DNA of 64,000 nt from Ornithomonoglobus_A sp045612845 (GTDB lineage Bacteria; Bacillota; Clostridia; UBA1381): assembly GCA_045612845.1 (NCBI GenBank), contig JAZKZV010000012.1:62001-126000 (forward strand), given 5' to 3'. The translations under genes and the position numbers were made by a program. The notes under the pieces were generated by a model. The model had not been told where the DNA came from and ran no database searches. It saw nothing but the letters and a program-made list of their open reading frames with translations. Of the stretch, positions 8,991 to 18,182 are shown one piece after another. Position 1 is the stretch's first letter; every line of letters starts with the position of its first letter.

Positions 8991-9624
8991 AAAGATTGGT
9001 AAAAGATTAATAGATATTACATTGGCATCAATTGCATTGCTGCTTTCTTGGTGGTTATTGGGTATTGTATCAATACTAATCAAACTAACATCAAAAGGTT
9101 CCGTAATATTTATGCAGGAAAGAATAGGATATCAGGGTAAAGTGTTTAATATATATAAATTCAGAACAATGATTGTCGGTGCAGAAAAGCAAGGCTCAGG
9201 CGTGTATTCGGGAAAAAATGACACACGTGTTACAAAGATAGGAAGAATTCTGAGAGCAACAAGTATTGATGAATTGCCACAATTAATTAATATCCTAAAA
9301 GGAGATATGAGTTTTATAGGTCCTCGCCCACCACTTACATATCATCCATGGCCATACAATGAATATACATATGAACAATTAAAAATGTTTGATGTAAGAC
9401 CTGGAATCTCAGGTTGGGCACAGGTGAATGGAAGAAAAGAAGTTGAATGGCATAGCAGAATAAAATTAAATGTATGGTATGTTGAAAATATTTCTTTTTG
9501 GATTGATATAAAAATATTCTTTATGACTATTTTTAAGATAGTTACAAATGCTGATAATACAAATTCAAGCGTAACATTACAAAAAGAAGAAAACAGTAAT
9601 GTTGTTAATGAATTAATTAAATAG
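8983..9624 (+). CDS. Initiating sugar-phosphate transferase (polyprenyl-phosphate phosphoglycosyl transferase)
   Basis: A 213-residue monotopic phosphoglycosyl transferase of the bacterial sugar transferase family (PglC, WcaJ C-terminal domain). It should start the repeat unit by moving a sugar-1-phosphate to undecaprenyl phosphate. The N-terminal hydrophobic re-entrant helix covers residues ~10-35. FMQERIGYQGKVFNIYKFRTM near 44 and the catalytic Asp-Glu pair in SIDELPQLINILKGDMS near 98 are followed by FIGPRPPL and RPGISGWAQVNGR. The acidic, Asn-rich C-terminal tail is variable. It overlaps the glycosyltransferase before it by 8 bases. Given the pathways here, a HexNAc or FucNAc/QuiNAc-type sugar is likely, but this is inference. 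Confidence 0.92.
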   Translation: MYKKIGKRLIDITLASIALLLSWWLLGIVSILIKLTSKGSVIFMQERIGYQGKVFNIYKFRTMIVGAEKQGSGVYSGKNDTRVTKIGRILRATSIDELPQLINILKGDMSFIGPRPPLTYHPWPYNEYTYEQLKMFDVRPGISGWAQVNGRKEVEWHSRIKLNVWYVENISFWIDIKIFFMTIFKIVTNADNTNSSVTLQKEENSNVVNELIK

Positions 9625-9651
9625 GGATAAGAGAAATTATAGGAGATGCAT

Positions 9652-10560
9652 ATGAATTTTCTTGTAACAGGAGCGTTATCCAATCCTTGTGAATGCATTA
9701 ACGAGATAAAAAAGCTTAACCATTCTGTTTTGTTTATGAAAAATGAGTGTGATGAATTGCCATGTAAACCAACAGAAATTGAAGGTGTAATATGTAATGC
9801 CTTGTTCATCTATCATTCAATAGATGAATTTAAAAATCTAAAATACATTCAGCTTACAAGTGCCGGATTTGACAGAATTCCTATAGATTATGTAAAACAA
9901 CATGACATTTGTCTACATAATGCAAGAGGCGTATATAGTATCCCTATGGCAGAATTTGCCCTAAGTGGTGTTTTGCAACTATACAAGCAAACTGCTTTTT
10001 TTGCACGTAATCAGGAGAAGCATCTATGGATTAAAAATAGGGATTTGATTGAATTAAATAACAAAACAATTTCTATTGTGGGTTTTGGAAATGTTGGAAT
10101 AGAATGTGCAAAGAGATTTAAAGCTTTTGGGACAACTATATTTGCAGTTGACATTATAAAACCAAGTGACGAATATTACGATAAGTATTTTTGTATAGAG
10201 GATATAAAACAAGCACTAAGTATTTCGGATGTTGTTGTTGTTACTATGCCACTTACAAACAAAACACGTGGTCTTTTTGATAAGGACATGTTCAGTAACA
10301 TAAAAAAAGGGGCTGTATTGGTAAATATTGCACGTGGTGCTCTTATAAAGGAAAAAGACTTGATTTGTGCACTGAACCAAGAAATTTTATATGGTGCAGT
10401 TTTAGATGTTTTTGAGGAAGAACCACTTAGAAGTGATAGCCTACTATGGGATATGGATAACGTAATCATTACCCCACACAATAGTTTTGTGGGAGAAAAT
10501 AATTCAAAAAGATTAGAAAATGTTATTTTAACGAACTTAAAAAACTATAAAAACAAATAA
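9652..10560 (+). CDS. D-isomer-specific 2-hydroxyacid dehydrogenase
   Basis: An NAD(P)-dependent dehydrogenase of 302 residues that interconverts a 2-hydroxyacid and a 2-ketoacid. The start is taken at ATG 9652, six bases after AGGAG (9641-9645); the ATG at 9646 is too close to that site. The Rossmann motif VGFGNVGIECAKRF lies near residue 145. The family signature VTMPLTNKTRGLFDKDMF near 200, ARGALIKEKDL near 228, the catalytic Glu in FEEEPL near 257 and His in ITPHNSFVG near 276 are all present. It sits inside the polysaccharide locus next to an HpcH/HpaI-type aldolase, so a role in making an acidic substituent (such as a lactyl-type group) is possible but unproven. Confidence 0.87.
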   Translation: MNFLVTGALSNPCECINEIKKLNHSVLFMKNECDELPCKPTEIEGVICNALFIYHSIDEFKNLKYIQLTSAGFDRIPIDYVKQHDICLHNARGVYSIPMAEFALSGVLQLYKQTAFFARNQEKHLWIKNRDLIELNNKTISIVGFGNVGIECAKRFKAFGTTIFAVDIIKPSDEYYDKYFCIEDIKQALSISDVVVVTMPLTNKTRGLFDKDMFSNIKKGAVLVNIARGALIKEKDLICALNQEILYGAVLDVFEEEPLRSDSLLWDMDNVIITPHNSFVGENNSKRLENVILTNLKNYKNK

Positions 10561-10583
10561 GTTTGTAGTTTAAGGAGAAAAAG

Positions 10584-11396
10584 ATGGCAATTAATTTAAT
10601 GCTTGTAACTTCTGACATTGAAAATATTAAAGAAGCTCAGAGTGCAGGGGTTGATAGGATTTTCTTTGACTTGGAATACATAAATAAAGAAGAAAGACAA
10701 CAGGGAAGAAATACTTTGATATTACATAATGATATTGAAGAAATCCCCCTAATTCGTAAAGTACTTGATAAGTCTGAACTTCTCGTCAGAGTAAATGCAC
10801 TGTATCCCAATTCAAAACAGGAAATAGATACAGCAATAGAATATGGTGCTGATATAATTATGCTGCCAATGATTATGAATGCAAAAGATGTTAAAACTCT
10901 TGTAGATTATGTTGGTGGCAGAGCAAAAGTTATGCCAATGATAGAAACTGCGCAGGCTCTTGCAAGAATTGATGATATTCTCGAAGTTAAGGGTATAGAC
11001 GAAATTTACATAGGCTTAAACGATTTACATATTAGTATGGGACTCACCTTTATGTTTGAACTTTTAAGCGGTGGACTTGTTGAATATGCAGCTGAAAAAA
11101 TTAAAAAGGCAGGTATTAAGTTTGGGTTTGGAGGTGTGGCAAAAATAGGTGAGGGTAACTTGCCTGCAGAAGCTATACTTGCAGAACATTATCGTTTGGG
11201 TTCTAATTCTGTAATATTATCAAGAACATTTAGAAATGAGGTTGGCGATAATAAGGACAAGGTTGATTTACACAATGAAATTAAAAAAATAAGAGATTAC
11301 GAACAAAAAATATCCCTGTGGACAGAAAAAAAGTTTGAAAAGAACAGACTTTTTGTAAAGGAAAAAGTTAAGGAAATAAAAGCGAAAATAATATGA
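10584..11396 (+). CDS. HpcH/HpaI aldolase/citrate lyase family protein
   Basis: A 270-residue TIM-barrel protein of the phosphoenolpyruvate/pyruvate domain superfamily. Motifs include VDRIFFDLEY near residue 24, LLVRVNALYPN near 67, GADIIMLPMI near 88, KVMPMIETAQAL near 115 (metal-binding Glu) and IYIGLNDLHISMGL near 143 (metal-binding Asp). Members cleave or form C-C bonds between pyruvate or acetyl groups and an aldehyde. It follows the hydroxyacid dehydrogenase by 23 bases with AAGGAG before ATG, so both may supply or modify a keto- or hydroxyacid part of the polymer. The reaction here is unknown. Confidence 0.82.
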   Translation: MAINLMLVTSDIENIKEAQSAGVDRIFFDLEYINKEERQQGRNTLILHNDIEEIPLIRKVLDKSELLVRVNALYPNSKQEIDTAIEYGADIIMLPMIMNAKDVKTLVDYVGGRAKVMPMIETAQALARIDDILEVKGIDEIYIGLNDLHISMGLTFMFELLSGGLVEYAAEKIKKAGIKFGFGGVAKIGEGNLPAEAILAEHYRLGSNSVILSRTFRNEVGDNKDKVDLHNEIKKIRDYEQKISLWTEKKFEKNRLFVKEKVKEIKAKII

Positions 11397-11477
11397 AATT
11401 TATATATTCGAGTAATACCAAAACAGATTTTTACAGGATAAAATCCATTTTCAAATTATATAAAGGAGTGTTAAGAA

Positions 11478-12590
11478 GTGATATATTGGCTTTTATTAGC
11501 TTTTGTTGTTGTGTTTTATGGAATATGCAGGATGGGTGTAAAAACCCACCATCCGTATCCATTTAAAAGCATTGAAGAACACAATAGGGCATACCTGGCT
11601 TTCTTTATTGCTGTATCTGTTGCAATGATACTTATAATAGGCTTAAAATCAACAAGTGTCGGATGCGATGTAAAAGTGTATTACAATACATACCAACGAA
11701 TGAAATATGAAGATTATACATATATTTTTGAGCCGGGTGTCGTTGATAGAGGATACGTATTAGCTCAAATATTTTTTAACAAAATAGGATGGAACTTTTA
11801 TGCTTTTAATATGCTCTATGCTGTTTTTAATATATCAACAATTTCATATTTTATATATAAAAAATCAAGTATGCCATTGCTTAGTTATGTGCTATACATA
11901 ATATATGGTTTTTTTGTTTTGGATTTAACAATGATAAGACAAACAACAGCAATGTCTATTGCTATATTAGCTGTGTTATCAGACAAGGGTAAGGGGTTAA
12001 AAAGCTTTATTAAGTTTGAAATAATTATTTTTATTGCATATTTATTTCATGGATCAGCGGCAATTTTTGCTCCGGCATGGTTTTTGAAAAAAATTAAATT
12101 AAATAAAAAAACGGTCATTGCTTTTTTGATGTGTATTATTTTAGCATTTTTGTTTAAATCATATCTTGTTAAATTCGTTGTAATGCTTGCAGGCAGTATA
12201 TCAGAAAAATATGCATCTTATCAGGTTGAAGCAGGAAATTATGGGTACCGCTTGTATCTCATGATCTTAGCATCTGTTTTCTTGGGGATTTATCTCAGGG
12301 ATTTTTTAAAAGGTGAATGGAATAAAATTATGTTCTGCTATATGTGTATGATGCTTATTATTTTTCCTGTGGTACAAGGTGGGGGCGCTATAATGAGGGC
12401 ATACTATTATTACTATATTTTTATGATTATATATATACCCAATATGATAAACGGTGTAAACAAAAATAGTGATAAGCCAACATACTATTTGGCAATATTA
12501 TTATTTTTACTTGTTGGAATAGGAATGTTTTCAAGTAGCATCACAGCAAATGCGTATTCAATGCTACCATATAAATTTTTTTGGCAATAG
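11478..12590 (+). CDS. EpsG family/Wzy-type polysaccharide polymerase
   Basis: A 370-residue integral membrane protein with about ten hydrophobic segments. It resembles the EpsG family, regarded as O-antigen/capsule polymerases that join flipped repeat units outside the membrane. The segment SVGCDVKVYYNTYQRMKYEDY after the second membrane span, then DRGYVLAQIFFNKIG and MIRQTTAMSIAI near residue 155 followed by FHGSAAIF, is the usual EpsG arrangement. It is the only polymerase-like gene in the locus and pairs with the flippase at 15614. Start GTG at 11478 follows AAGGAGTG. An 81-base gap before it shows nothing recognisable. Confidence 0.85.
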   Translation: MIYWLLLAFVVVFYGICRMGVKTHHPYPFKSIEEHNRAYLAFFIAVSVAMILIIGLKSTSVGCDVKVYYNTYQRMKYEDYTYIFEPGVVDRGYVLAQIFFNKIGWNFYAFNMLYAVFNISTISYFIYKKSSMPLLSYVLYIIYGFFVLDLTMIRQTTAMSIAILAVLSDKGKGLKSFIKFEIIIFIAYLFHGSAAIFAPAWFLKKIKLNKKTVIAFLMCIILAFLFKSYLVKFVVMLAGSISEKYASYQVEAGNYGYRLYLMILASVFLGIYLRDFLKGEWNKIMFCYMCMMLIIFPVVQGGGAIMRAYYYYYIFMIIYIPNMINGVNKNSDKPTYYLAILLFLLVGIGMFSSSITANAYSMLPYKFFWQ

Positions 12591-12651
12591 AGCAGTAAGA
12601 CACTATTAATATGTTGAAATTATATCACAAATAATATTGGAGGATAAATTA

Positions 12652-13851
12652 ATGAAAGTTTTGCAAATAAATGCTCTTGCAGATTATAGAAGTACAGGAC
12701 GTACTACAATCGAATTATCTAATTACCTTATAGAAAATGGACACGAAAGTTGGATTGCATATAGCAAATGTCTCAAATCAGCAGAAAATTTTTACAAAAT
12801 CAACTCGAACTTTGATTGTAAATTTCATGCTCTTATGTCCAGAATAACTGGATTACAAGGTTATTTTTCATATTTTGCAACCAAAAGGCTTATTAAATTT
12901 ATGAAGAAGAAGAATTTTGACATTGTTGTTTTAAGGAATCTTCATAGTAATTTTGTAAATATTCCAATGCTTTTAAGGTATCTTTCAAAATTCAATATAC
13001 ACTGCATAATTGTATTGCACGACTTTTTTATGCTTACGGGCAAATGTTTTCATTATATGGAATCAAACTGTTATAAGTGGAAAAATGGTTGCCATCACTG
13101 TGAGTTTTATAAAAAGAGTAGTCAGTCATGGTTTTTTGATAGGACGAAAAAACTTTATAATATGAAAAAAAAATACTATGGTAAGATGGATAATCTGGGT
13201 GTAATTGGTGTATCAAAATATACGATGAACGAGGCAAAGCAATCTATTCTTAAAAATGCAAAAATCATTGATAGCATATACAACTGGATAGACCTGGATG
13301 TTTTTCTTCCGATACGAAACGATTTAAAAAAAGAATATGGGTTGGATGATAAGTTTGTTGTACTTGGCGTTGCAAGCGGATGGAGTACGAGTAAAGGGAT
13401 AGAATTATTTTATGAGCTTTCCGACAGGTTTCCAGATGATTGTCACATTGTTCTTATAGGCAAAAATAACAACAAGAAAATTAGCGAAAAAATCACCTAT
13501 ATTGATGAAACCCACGATGTTTCTATGCTTGCACAGTTATATAATATGGCGGATGTTTTTTTGAATTTATCTTTGGAAGAAACCTTTGGGAAAGTATCTG
13601 CAGAGGCTCTTGCCTGTGGCACTCCTGTTGTAACAACAAATACAACTGCAAATCCAGAACTAATTGGTGAAAATTGTGGTCATATACTTGAAAACCGAAG
13701 TATAGATACTATATTAAAGTATATCAACAAAGTTAAAGAAAATAAAAAAGAATTTTATTCGAATTACGCAAGAAAATTTGCAGAGGAAAATTTTGACAAA
13801 AACAAAAATATTCGCAAATATTGCGACATCTTTAACGAATTGTTAAAGTAA
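12652..13851 (+). CDS. Family 4 glycosyltransferase with cysteine-rich insert
   Basis: A 399-residue GT-B transferase. The ATG at 12652 is chosen because GGAGG (12639-12643) lies 8 bases upstream and the protein then begins MKVLQINALADYRSTGRT, typical of this clade. LHDFFMLTGKCFHYM near residue 125 leads into a cysteine cluster (C-YKWKNG-C-HH-C). The donor domain has VLGVASGWSTSKGIELFYEL near 240 and LSLEETFGKVSAEALACG near 310. A paralogue with the same cysteine arrangement is at 19313. The cysteines could bind metal or form a structural loop. Which sugar each twin adds is unknown. Confidence 0.87.
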   Translation: MKVLQINALADYRSTGRTTIELSNYLIENGHESWIAYSKCLKSAENFYKINSNFDCKFHALMSRITGLQGYFSYFATKRLIKFMKKKNFDIVVLRNLHSNFVNIPMLLRYLSKFNIHCIIVLHDFFMLTGKCFHYMESNCYKWKNGCHHCEFYKKSSQSWFFDRTKKLYNMKKKYYGKMDNLGVIGVSKYTMNEAKQSILKNAKIIDSIYNWIDLDVFLPIRNDLKKEYGLDDKFVVLGVASGWSTSKGIELFYELSDRFPDDCHIVLIGKNNNKKISEKITYIDETHDVSMLAQLYNMADVFLNLSLEETFGKVSAEALACGTPVVTTNTTANPELIGENCGHILENRSIDTILKYINKVKENKKEFYSNYARKFAEENFDKNKNIRKYCDIFNELLK

Positions 13852-13962
13852 GGGCAAATTTGAATTATAAAAATATTGCTTTTACTATAAATCAAATTAT
13901 AATTATGTATCTAGATAATTAAAATGTTTTTACTTGTTTGTTCTGAAAAGGAGATTTAATAT

Positions 13963-15075
13963 ATGAAATATATAAGTTTTTATGATACTGTCATAAATCG
14001 TCGCAGTATGTGTTTGGCAGCAGTAAATAAAATTAATTATATTTGTACTGCCTTTAATAAACTGGGACATCATGTAGATATTATTTCTTGTAGTATGGTT
14101 GCTGATAGGTTTTTTGAAAAAACATCAGAAAAACTATACGAGGATACTGATGTTCATTACTTTAAGACGCGTAAACAGAGTAAGAATAAAATAATAAGAA
14201 TATATAACTACATAGCGCAGAACTTAACTTTGTTTTTATATTTATTAAAAAATATAAACAAGAATGATACTGTTTTGGTTTATCACTCATTGTCATTGAT
14301 GAGAACTGTTTATTTTGCAAAAAAAATCAAGAAATTCAAAATGATTTTAGAGGTTGAAGAAATATACAACGATGTTCACGAAAAATCCAAGCAATCACGA
14401 AGAATGGAAGATAAATTTATAGCTTCTGCAAATAAATACATATTTCCAACACAAATGTTTAATAAAAGGTTTAATAAACAAAATAAACCATATGTCATTA
14501 TCCATGGCACGTATCAGGTTGAAGATGATAGAAATTTATCTTTTGATGATGATAAAATCCATGTTGTGTATGCTGGAACATTTGATCCAAGAAAAGGAGG
14601 AGCTATTGCAGCAGTAAAGTCTGCTCAATGGCTGACAGAGAAATACCATATACATATTTTGGGGTTTGGTGATTCTGTTGAGATAGAAAAACTTATTTTA
14701 GATGTAAATAGCCAATCAAAAGCTACAGTAACATTTGATGGATTGTTGTCGGGAAATGAATATATTGAATTTTTGCAAAAGTGTCACATAGGAATGAGCA
14801 CACAAAATCCTGATGCTGATTTTAATGACACATCGTTTCCATCAAAAATATTATCTTATATGGCAAATGGGTTAAGAGTGGTTACCGTATCAATTCCCGC
14901 TATAAAGATCTCTGATGTTGGAAATGAACTTTATTACTATCAAAATCAAACACCAAAAGATATTGCTCAAACTATAATGAATATTAATTTTAATGATAGC
15001 TATGATAGCAGAAAAAAAATAGCTGAACTTGATAAAGAATTTACAAAAAAATTAAAGGAGTTGCTATATATATGA
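13963..15075 (+). CDS. Glycosyltransferase (GT4-like)
   Basis: A 370-residue GT-B protein. IHVVYAGTFDPRKGGAIAAVK near residue 200 is the start of the donor-binding domain; HILGFGDSVEIEKLI follows, then TSFPSKILSYMANGLRVVTV near 288, matching the sugar-binding loop of GT4 enzymes although the second E of E-x7-E is not obvious. A 111-base AT-rich gap precedes it; a weak TTGCTT/TATAAT pair could provide an internal promoter. AAAGGAG lies before the ATG. The last four bases overlap the acetyltransferase start (ATGA), indicating coupled translation. Confidence 0.8.
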   Translation: MKYISFYDTVINRRSMCLAAVNKINYICTAFNKLGHHVDIISCSMVADRFFEKTSEKLYEDTDVHYFKTRKQSKNKIIRIYNYIAQNLTLFLYLLKNINKNDTVLVYHSLSLMRTVYFAKKIKKFKMILEVEEIYNDVHEKSKQSRRMEDKFIASANKYIFPTQMFNKRFNKQNKPYVIIHGTYQVEDDRNLSFDDDKIHVVYAGTFDPRKGGAIAAVKSAQWLTEKYHIHILGFGDSVEIEKLILDVNSQSKATVTFDGLLSGNEYIEFLQKCHIGMSTQNPDADFNDTSFPSKILSYMANGLRVVTVSIPAIKISDVGNELYYYQNQTPKDIAQTIMNINFNDSYDSRKKIAELDKEFTKKLKELLYI

Positions 15076-15611
15076 ACGCAATTCTATTGTTTGATAAGGT
15101 GAAAAATAAAATCATAAAAACCTACAGGGAATATATTTTTAGAGCGAAAACGGGATGCGATATTAATCTCGTTGAAAATGTTATTCTAATTAATAAAAAT
15201 CTAAAAATAGGAAAAAATGTAACAATTTATCCCGATGTAATGTTTTATGGAGATGGGCTAATAGAAATAGGAGATAATGTAAACATAGGGAATGGAACAA
15301 TTATTTATTCTTCAAAAAACGGAGGAGGGGTAAAAATAGGAAGTGATACACAAGTAGCTGCACAGTGTTACATAATTGATGTGGATCATGGAATAAAAAA
15401 TGGGGAGTTAATTAGAAATCAGCAAAATACAACAAGTCCTATTGAAATCGGAAGTGATGTTTGGATTGCTGCAAATTGTACAATTTTAAAAGGCAGTAAA
15501 ATTGGAGATGGTGCTATTATAGGTGCTAAGAGCCTCGTCAAGGGTAATGTTGAAAAAAACAGCATCTGCGTTGGTATACCAGTGAGAAATATAAAGTACA
15601 GGGGTGAATAA
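15072..15611 (+). CDS. Hexapeptide-repeat acetyltransferase (left-handed beta-helix)
   Basis: A 179-residue O- or N-acyltransferase that probably acetylates a sugar of the repeat unit. Repeating [LIV]-G-x-x units fill most of the chain: IGKNVTIYP, IGDNVNIGNGTIIYS, IGSDTQVAAQCYIIDVDHG, IGSDVWIAANCTILKGSKIGDGAIIGAKS. The catalytic His is the one in VDHG near residue 104. The end GIPVRNIKYRG is typical of WbbJ/CysE-like sugar acetyltransferases. It overlaps the previous glycosyltransferase by four bases and ends three bases before the flippase start. Confidence 0.88.
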   Translation: MNAILLFDKVKNKIIKTYREYIFRAKTGCDINLVENVILINKNLKIGKNVTIYPDVMFYGDGLIEIGDNVNIGNGTIIYSSKNGGGVKIGSDTQVAAQCYIIDVDHGIKNGELIRNQQNTTSPIEIGSDVWIAANCTILKGSKIGDGAIIGAKSLVKGNVEKNSICVGIPVRNIKYRGE

Positions 15612-15613
15612 GT

Positions 15614-17140
15614 TTGCATAGAAAAAAAGGAGTAATTTTGTCATATGCTTTGATGGTCATTGAAATGCTGTCGAGTATTTTGTTTACGCCGTTTTTAATA
15701 AGAACTTTTGGTCAGGCGGAATATGGAGTATACAGTCTTGTGGCTTCTATTACAGCATATCTGGCATTGCTTGATTTAGGAATAGGCAATTCTCTTGTAC
15801 GTTATATGGCAAAATTTAAAACCCTTAATCAAAAGCATGAACAGCGAGACTTGCTTGCTGTAACCTTATTGTTTTATATTTTGATAAGTGTTGTTGTAGT
15901 TGGAATAGGTAGTGTTTTGAAATTTAATTTTGATACGCTTTTTTCAGAAGGACTCACCAACAAAGAAATTATACTTGCAAAGAAATTACTGAGTTTAACA
16001 TGTTTGAATATAGCTGCAACATTGATTTTTTCGCCGTTTAACAGCACAATTATTGCATATGAAAGATTTGCATTCAGTAAAAGCATGGCCATTATGAAAA
16101 CCATTTTAAGGGTCGCGATAAGTTTTGTTGTTATGATTCTAGGAGGAAGAAGTTTTGCAGTTGTGGTTGTTAATTTCTGTATGACTCTCTTATTTGGAAG
16201 TATCTCAATTTTATATGTAATCTTAAAAATTAAATTGACCCCTGATTTAAAGAATTTGAGTTTGGATTTTGTAAAAGAAATCATTGGATATTCCGCATTT
16301 ATTTTTCTACAGATGGTTGCAACTCAAATTAACTCTATGGTTGATCAAATATTAATTGGCGCATTTGTTTATAATTCATCGACTATTTTGTGTGTCTATG
16401 CTGTGGGTGCACAGATAAATCAGTATTTTCACAGTATTGGTTCAAATGTTACAGGTGTATTGATGCCGGGGATTGTGAAACTTGTTGAACAAAAGGCAGA
16501 TTGTAATGCACTACTCGATGAAATGGTACGAATAGGTCGTATAATTTTAATTATGCTTGCTGTTATTTGGAGTGTATTTATTGTGATAGGTGATGATTTT
16601 ATAGTACTCTGGGCAGGCAAAGAAAATGCAGAGGCCTACATTGTTGCATGTCTTTTGATTACACCGGCAATGCTTGTTATGGTTCAGTCTGTTGGATCAC
16701 AGATTTTATGGGCAAAAAATAAACATAAGAAACAAGCAGTATTTAAAATTATCACAGCAGTAATAAATGTTTTTATTACTTACCTTTTGATAAGGTGGAA
16801 GCCCCTGGTTGGTGCATGTATTGGAACTGCAATTGCTGTAATATTTGGCGATATAGTTGTTATGAATATTGTTTTTTCAAAAGATATAGGAATTGATATG
16901 AAGCAATATTATAAAAAACTATTTAAAGGTGTGATTCCAGTAGTTGTTATTACTGTTTTTATAGGTATTGTGGTAAAATACATTATTAAAACAAGTGTAC
17001 TTGTTGAATTTATAACAGTAACTCTAATTATGATTGCAATCTATGTGTCAATTATGTATTCTATAGGTATGAATGACTACGAAAAAAATCTAGTTAAAGG
17101 TGTATTAAATAAATCTATAATATTAAAAAAGGATGTGTAA
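15614..17140 (+). CDS. Wzx-like flippase (MOP superfamily)
   Basis: A 508-residue membrane protein with about 12-14 hydrophobic helices, a member of the polysaccharide transporter branch of the MOP/MATE superfamily. It would move lipid-linked repeat units across the cytoplasmic membrane. The N-terminal LSYALMVIEMLSSILFTPF and RTFGQAEYGVYSLV are family hallmarks. The start is a TTG at 15614, supported by GGGGTGA at 15601-15607 and by the conserved HRKKG beginning; no better ATG lies nearby. It is placed between the acetyltransferase and capE with gaps of two and three bases. Confidence 0.9.
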   Translation: MHRKKGVILSYALMVIEMLSSILFTPFLIRTFGQAEYGVYSLVASITAYLALLDLGIGNSLVRYMAKFKTLNQKHEQRDLLAVTLLFYILISVVVVGIGSVLKFNFDTLFSEGLTNKEIILAKKLLSLTCLNIAATLIFSPFNSTIIAYERFAFSKSMAIMKTILRVAISFVVMILGGRSFAVVVVNFCMTLLFGSISILYVILKIKLTPDLKNLSLDFVKEIIGYSAFIFLQMVATQINSMVDQILIGAFVYNSSTILCVYAVGAQINQYFHSIGSNVTGVLMPGIVKLVEQKADCNALLDEMVRIGRIILIMLAVIWSVFIVIGDDFIVLWAGKENAEAYIVACLLITPAMLVMVQSVGSQILWAKNKHKKQAVFKIITAVINVFITYLLIRWKPLVGACIGTAIAVIFGDIVVMNIVFSKDIGIDMKQYYKKLFKGVIPVVVITVFIGIVVKYIIKTSVLVEFITVTLIMIAIYVSIMYSIGMNDYEKNLVKGVLNKSIILKKDV

Positions 17141-17143
17141 ATA

Positions 17144-18181
17144 ATGTTTAAAAATAAAACACTACTTATTACAGGTGGTACAGGCTCATTTGGTAACGCG
17201 GTGCTAAATCGTTTTTTAGAAACCGATATTGGTGAAATTCGTATTTTTTCGCGTGATGAAAAAAAGCAGGACGATATGCGACACGAATATCAGGTTAAAT
17301 ACCCCGAAGTCAGCAATAAAATAAAATTTTACATAGGTGATGTAAGGGATTTACAAAGTGTAAAAAATGCAATGCATGGTGTTGATTATATCTTCCATGC
17401 TGCAGCACTAAAACAAGTTCCGTCTTGTGAATTTTTCCCTGTTGAGGCGGTAAAAACTAATGTATTGGGGACAGAAAATGTTTTAACTGCTGCAATTGAT
17501 GAGGGAGTTAAAAATGTTATATGCCTTTCAACCGATAAGGCGGCATACCCCGTAAATGCAATGGGAACATCAAAAGCTATGATGGAAAAGGTTGTTGTGG
17601 CAAAATCAAGAACAGTTTCACCACAAAAAACTAAAATAAGTTGTACGCGTTATGGAAACGTTATGTGTTCTCGTGGCTCGGTTATACCTCTTTGGATTGA
17701 GCAGATAAAAAGGGGTGAGCCAATAACAATTACTGAACCTAATATGACAAGATTTATAATGTCTCTTGAAGAAGCAGTCGATTTGGTGTTATATGCATTT
17801 AACAATGCCGATAGCGGAGATATTATGGTACAAAAAGCTCCTGCCTGCACAATAGAGGTGCTTGCAAAGGCGGTTTTGGAATTATTTGATAGGCAAAACA
17901 AAAGCGAAATAAAAGTAATTGGTATTCGCCATGGTGAAAAAATGTATGAAACATTACTTACCAATGAGGAATGTGCAAATGCTATTGATATGGGCGATTT
18001 TTACAGAGTTCCTGCTGATAAAAGGGATTTGAATTATGACAAATATTTTAAAGACGGGGACAGTAAAAGAAACACACTTACAGAATTCAACTCTAATAAT
18101 ACAGATTTATTGGATGTCTCACAAGTAAAAGAAAAATTGCTGTCTTTAAAATATATTACTGACGAATTGAGTGATATTTAA
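17144..18181 (+). CDS. capE: UDP-GlcNAc 4,6-dehydratase/5-epimerase (CapE/FnlA/WbjB)
   Basis: First enzyme of UDP-N-acetyl-L-fucosamine synthesis: it dehydrates UDP-GlcNAc at C4/C6 and inverts C5. The NAD(P)-binding TGGTGSFG is at residues 10-17. FHAAALKQVPSCEFFP near 85 and LSTDKAAYPVNAMGTSK near 128 show the change of the usual YxxxK to MxxxK that marks the inverting CapE/FnlA group. Cys-Arg-Tyr-Gly-Asn-Val (CTRYGNVMCSRGSVIP) follows. At 345 residues it matches soluble FnlA rather than the long membrane CapD. CapF and CapG occur 3.7 and 4.8 kb downstream, completing the path. Its stop overlaps the next gene's upstream region. Confidence 0.9.
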   Translation: MFKNKTLLITGGTGSFGNAVLNRFLETDIGEIRIFSRDEKKQDDMRHEYQVKYPEVSNKIKFYIGDVRDLQSVKNAMHGVDYIFHAAALKQVPSCEFFPVEAVKTNVLGTENVLTAAIDEGVKNVICLSTDKAAYPVNAMGTSKAMMEKVVVAKSRTVSPQKTKISCTRYGNVMCSRGSVIPLWIEQIKRGEPITITEPNMTRFIMSLEEAVDLVLYAFNNADSGDIMVQKAPACTIEVLAKAVLELFDRQNKSEIKVIGIRHGEKMYETLLTNEECANAIDMGDFYRVPADKRDLNYDKYFKDGDSKRNTLTEFNSNNTDLLDVSQVKEKLLSLKYITDELSDI

Positions 18182-18182
18182 A

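Noticed and set aside
17144..18181. capE as CapD/FlaA1-type long dehydratase
   Set aside because: At 345 residues it lacks the membrane domain and has MxxxK in place of YxxxK, as in the CapE/FnlA/WbjB group; CapF and CapG partners agree.
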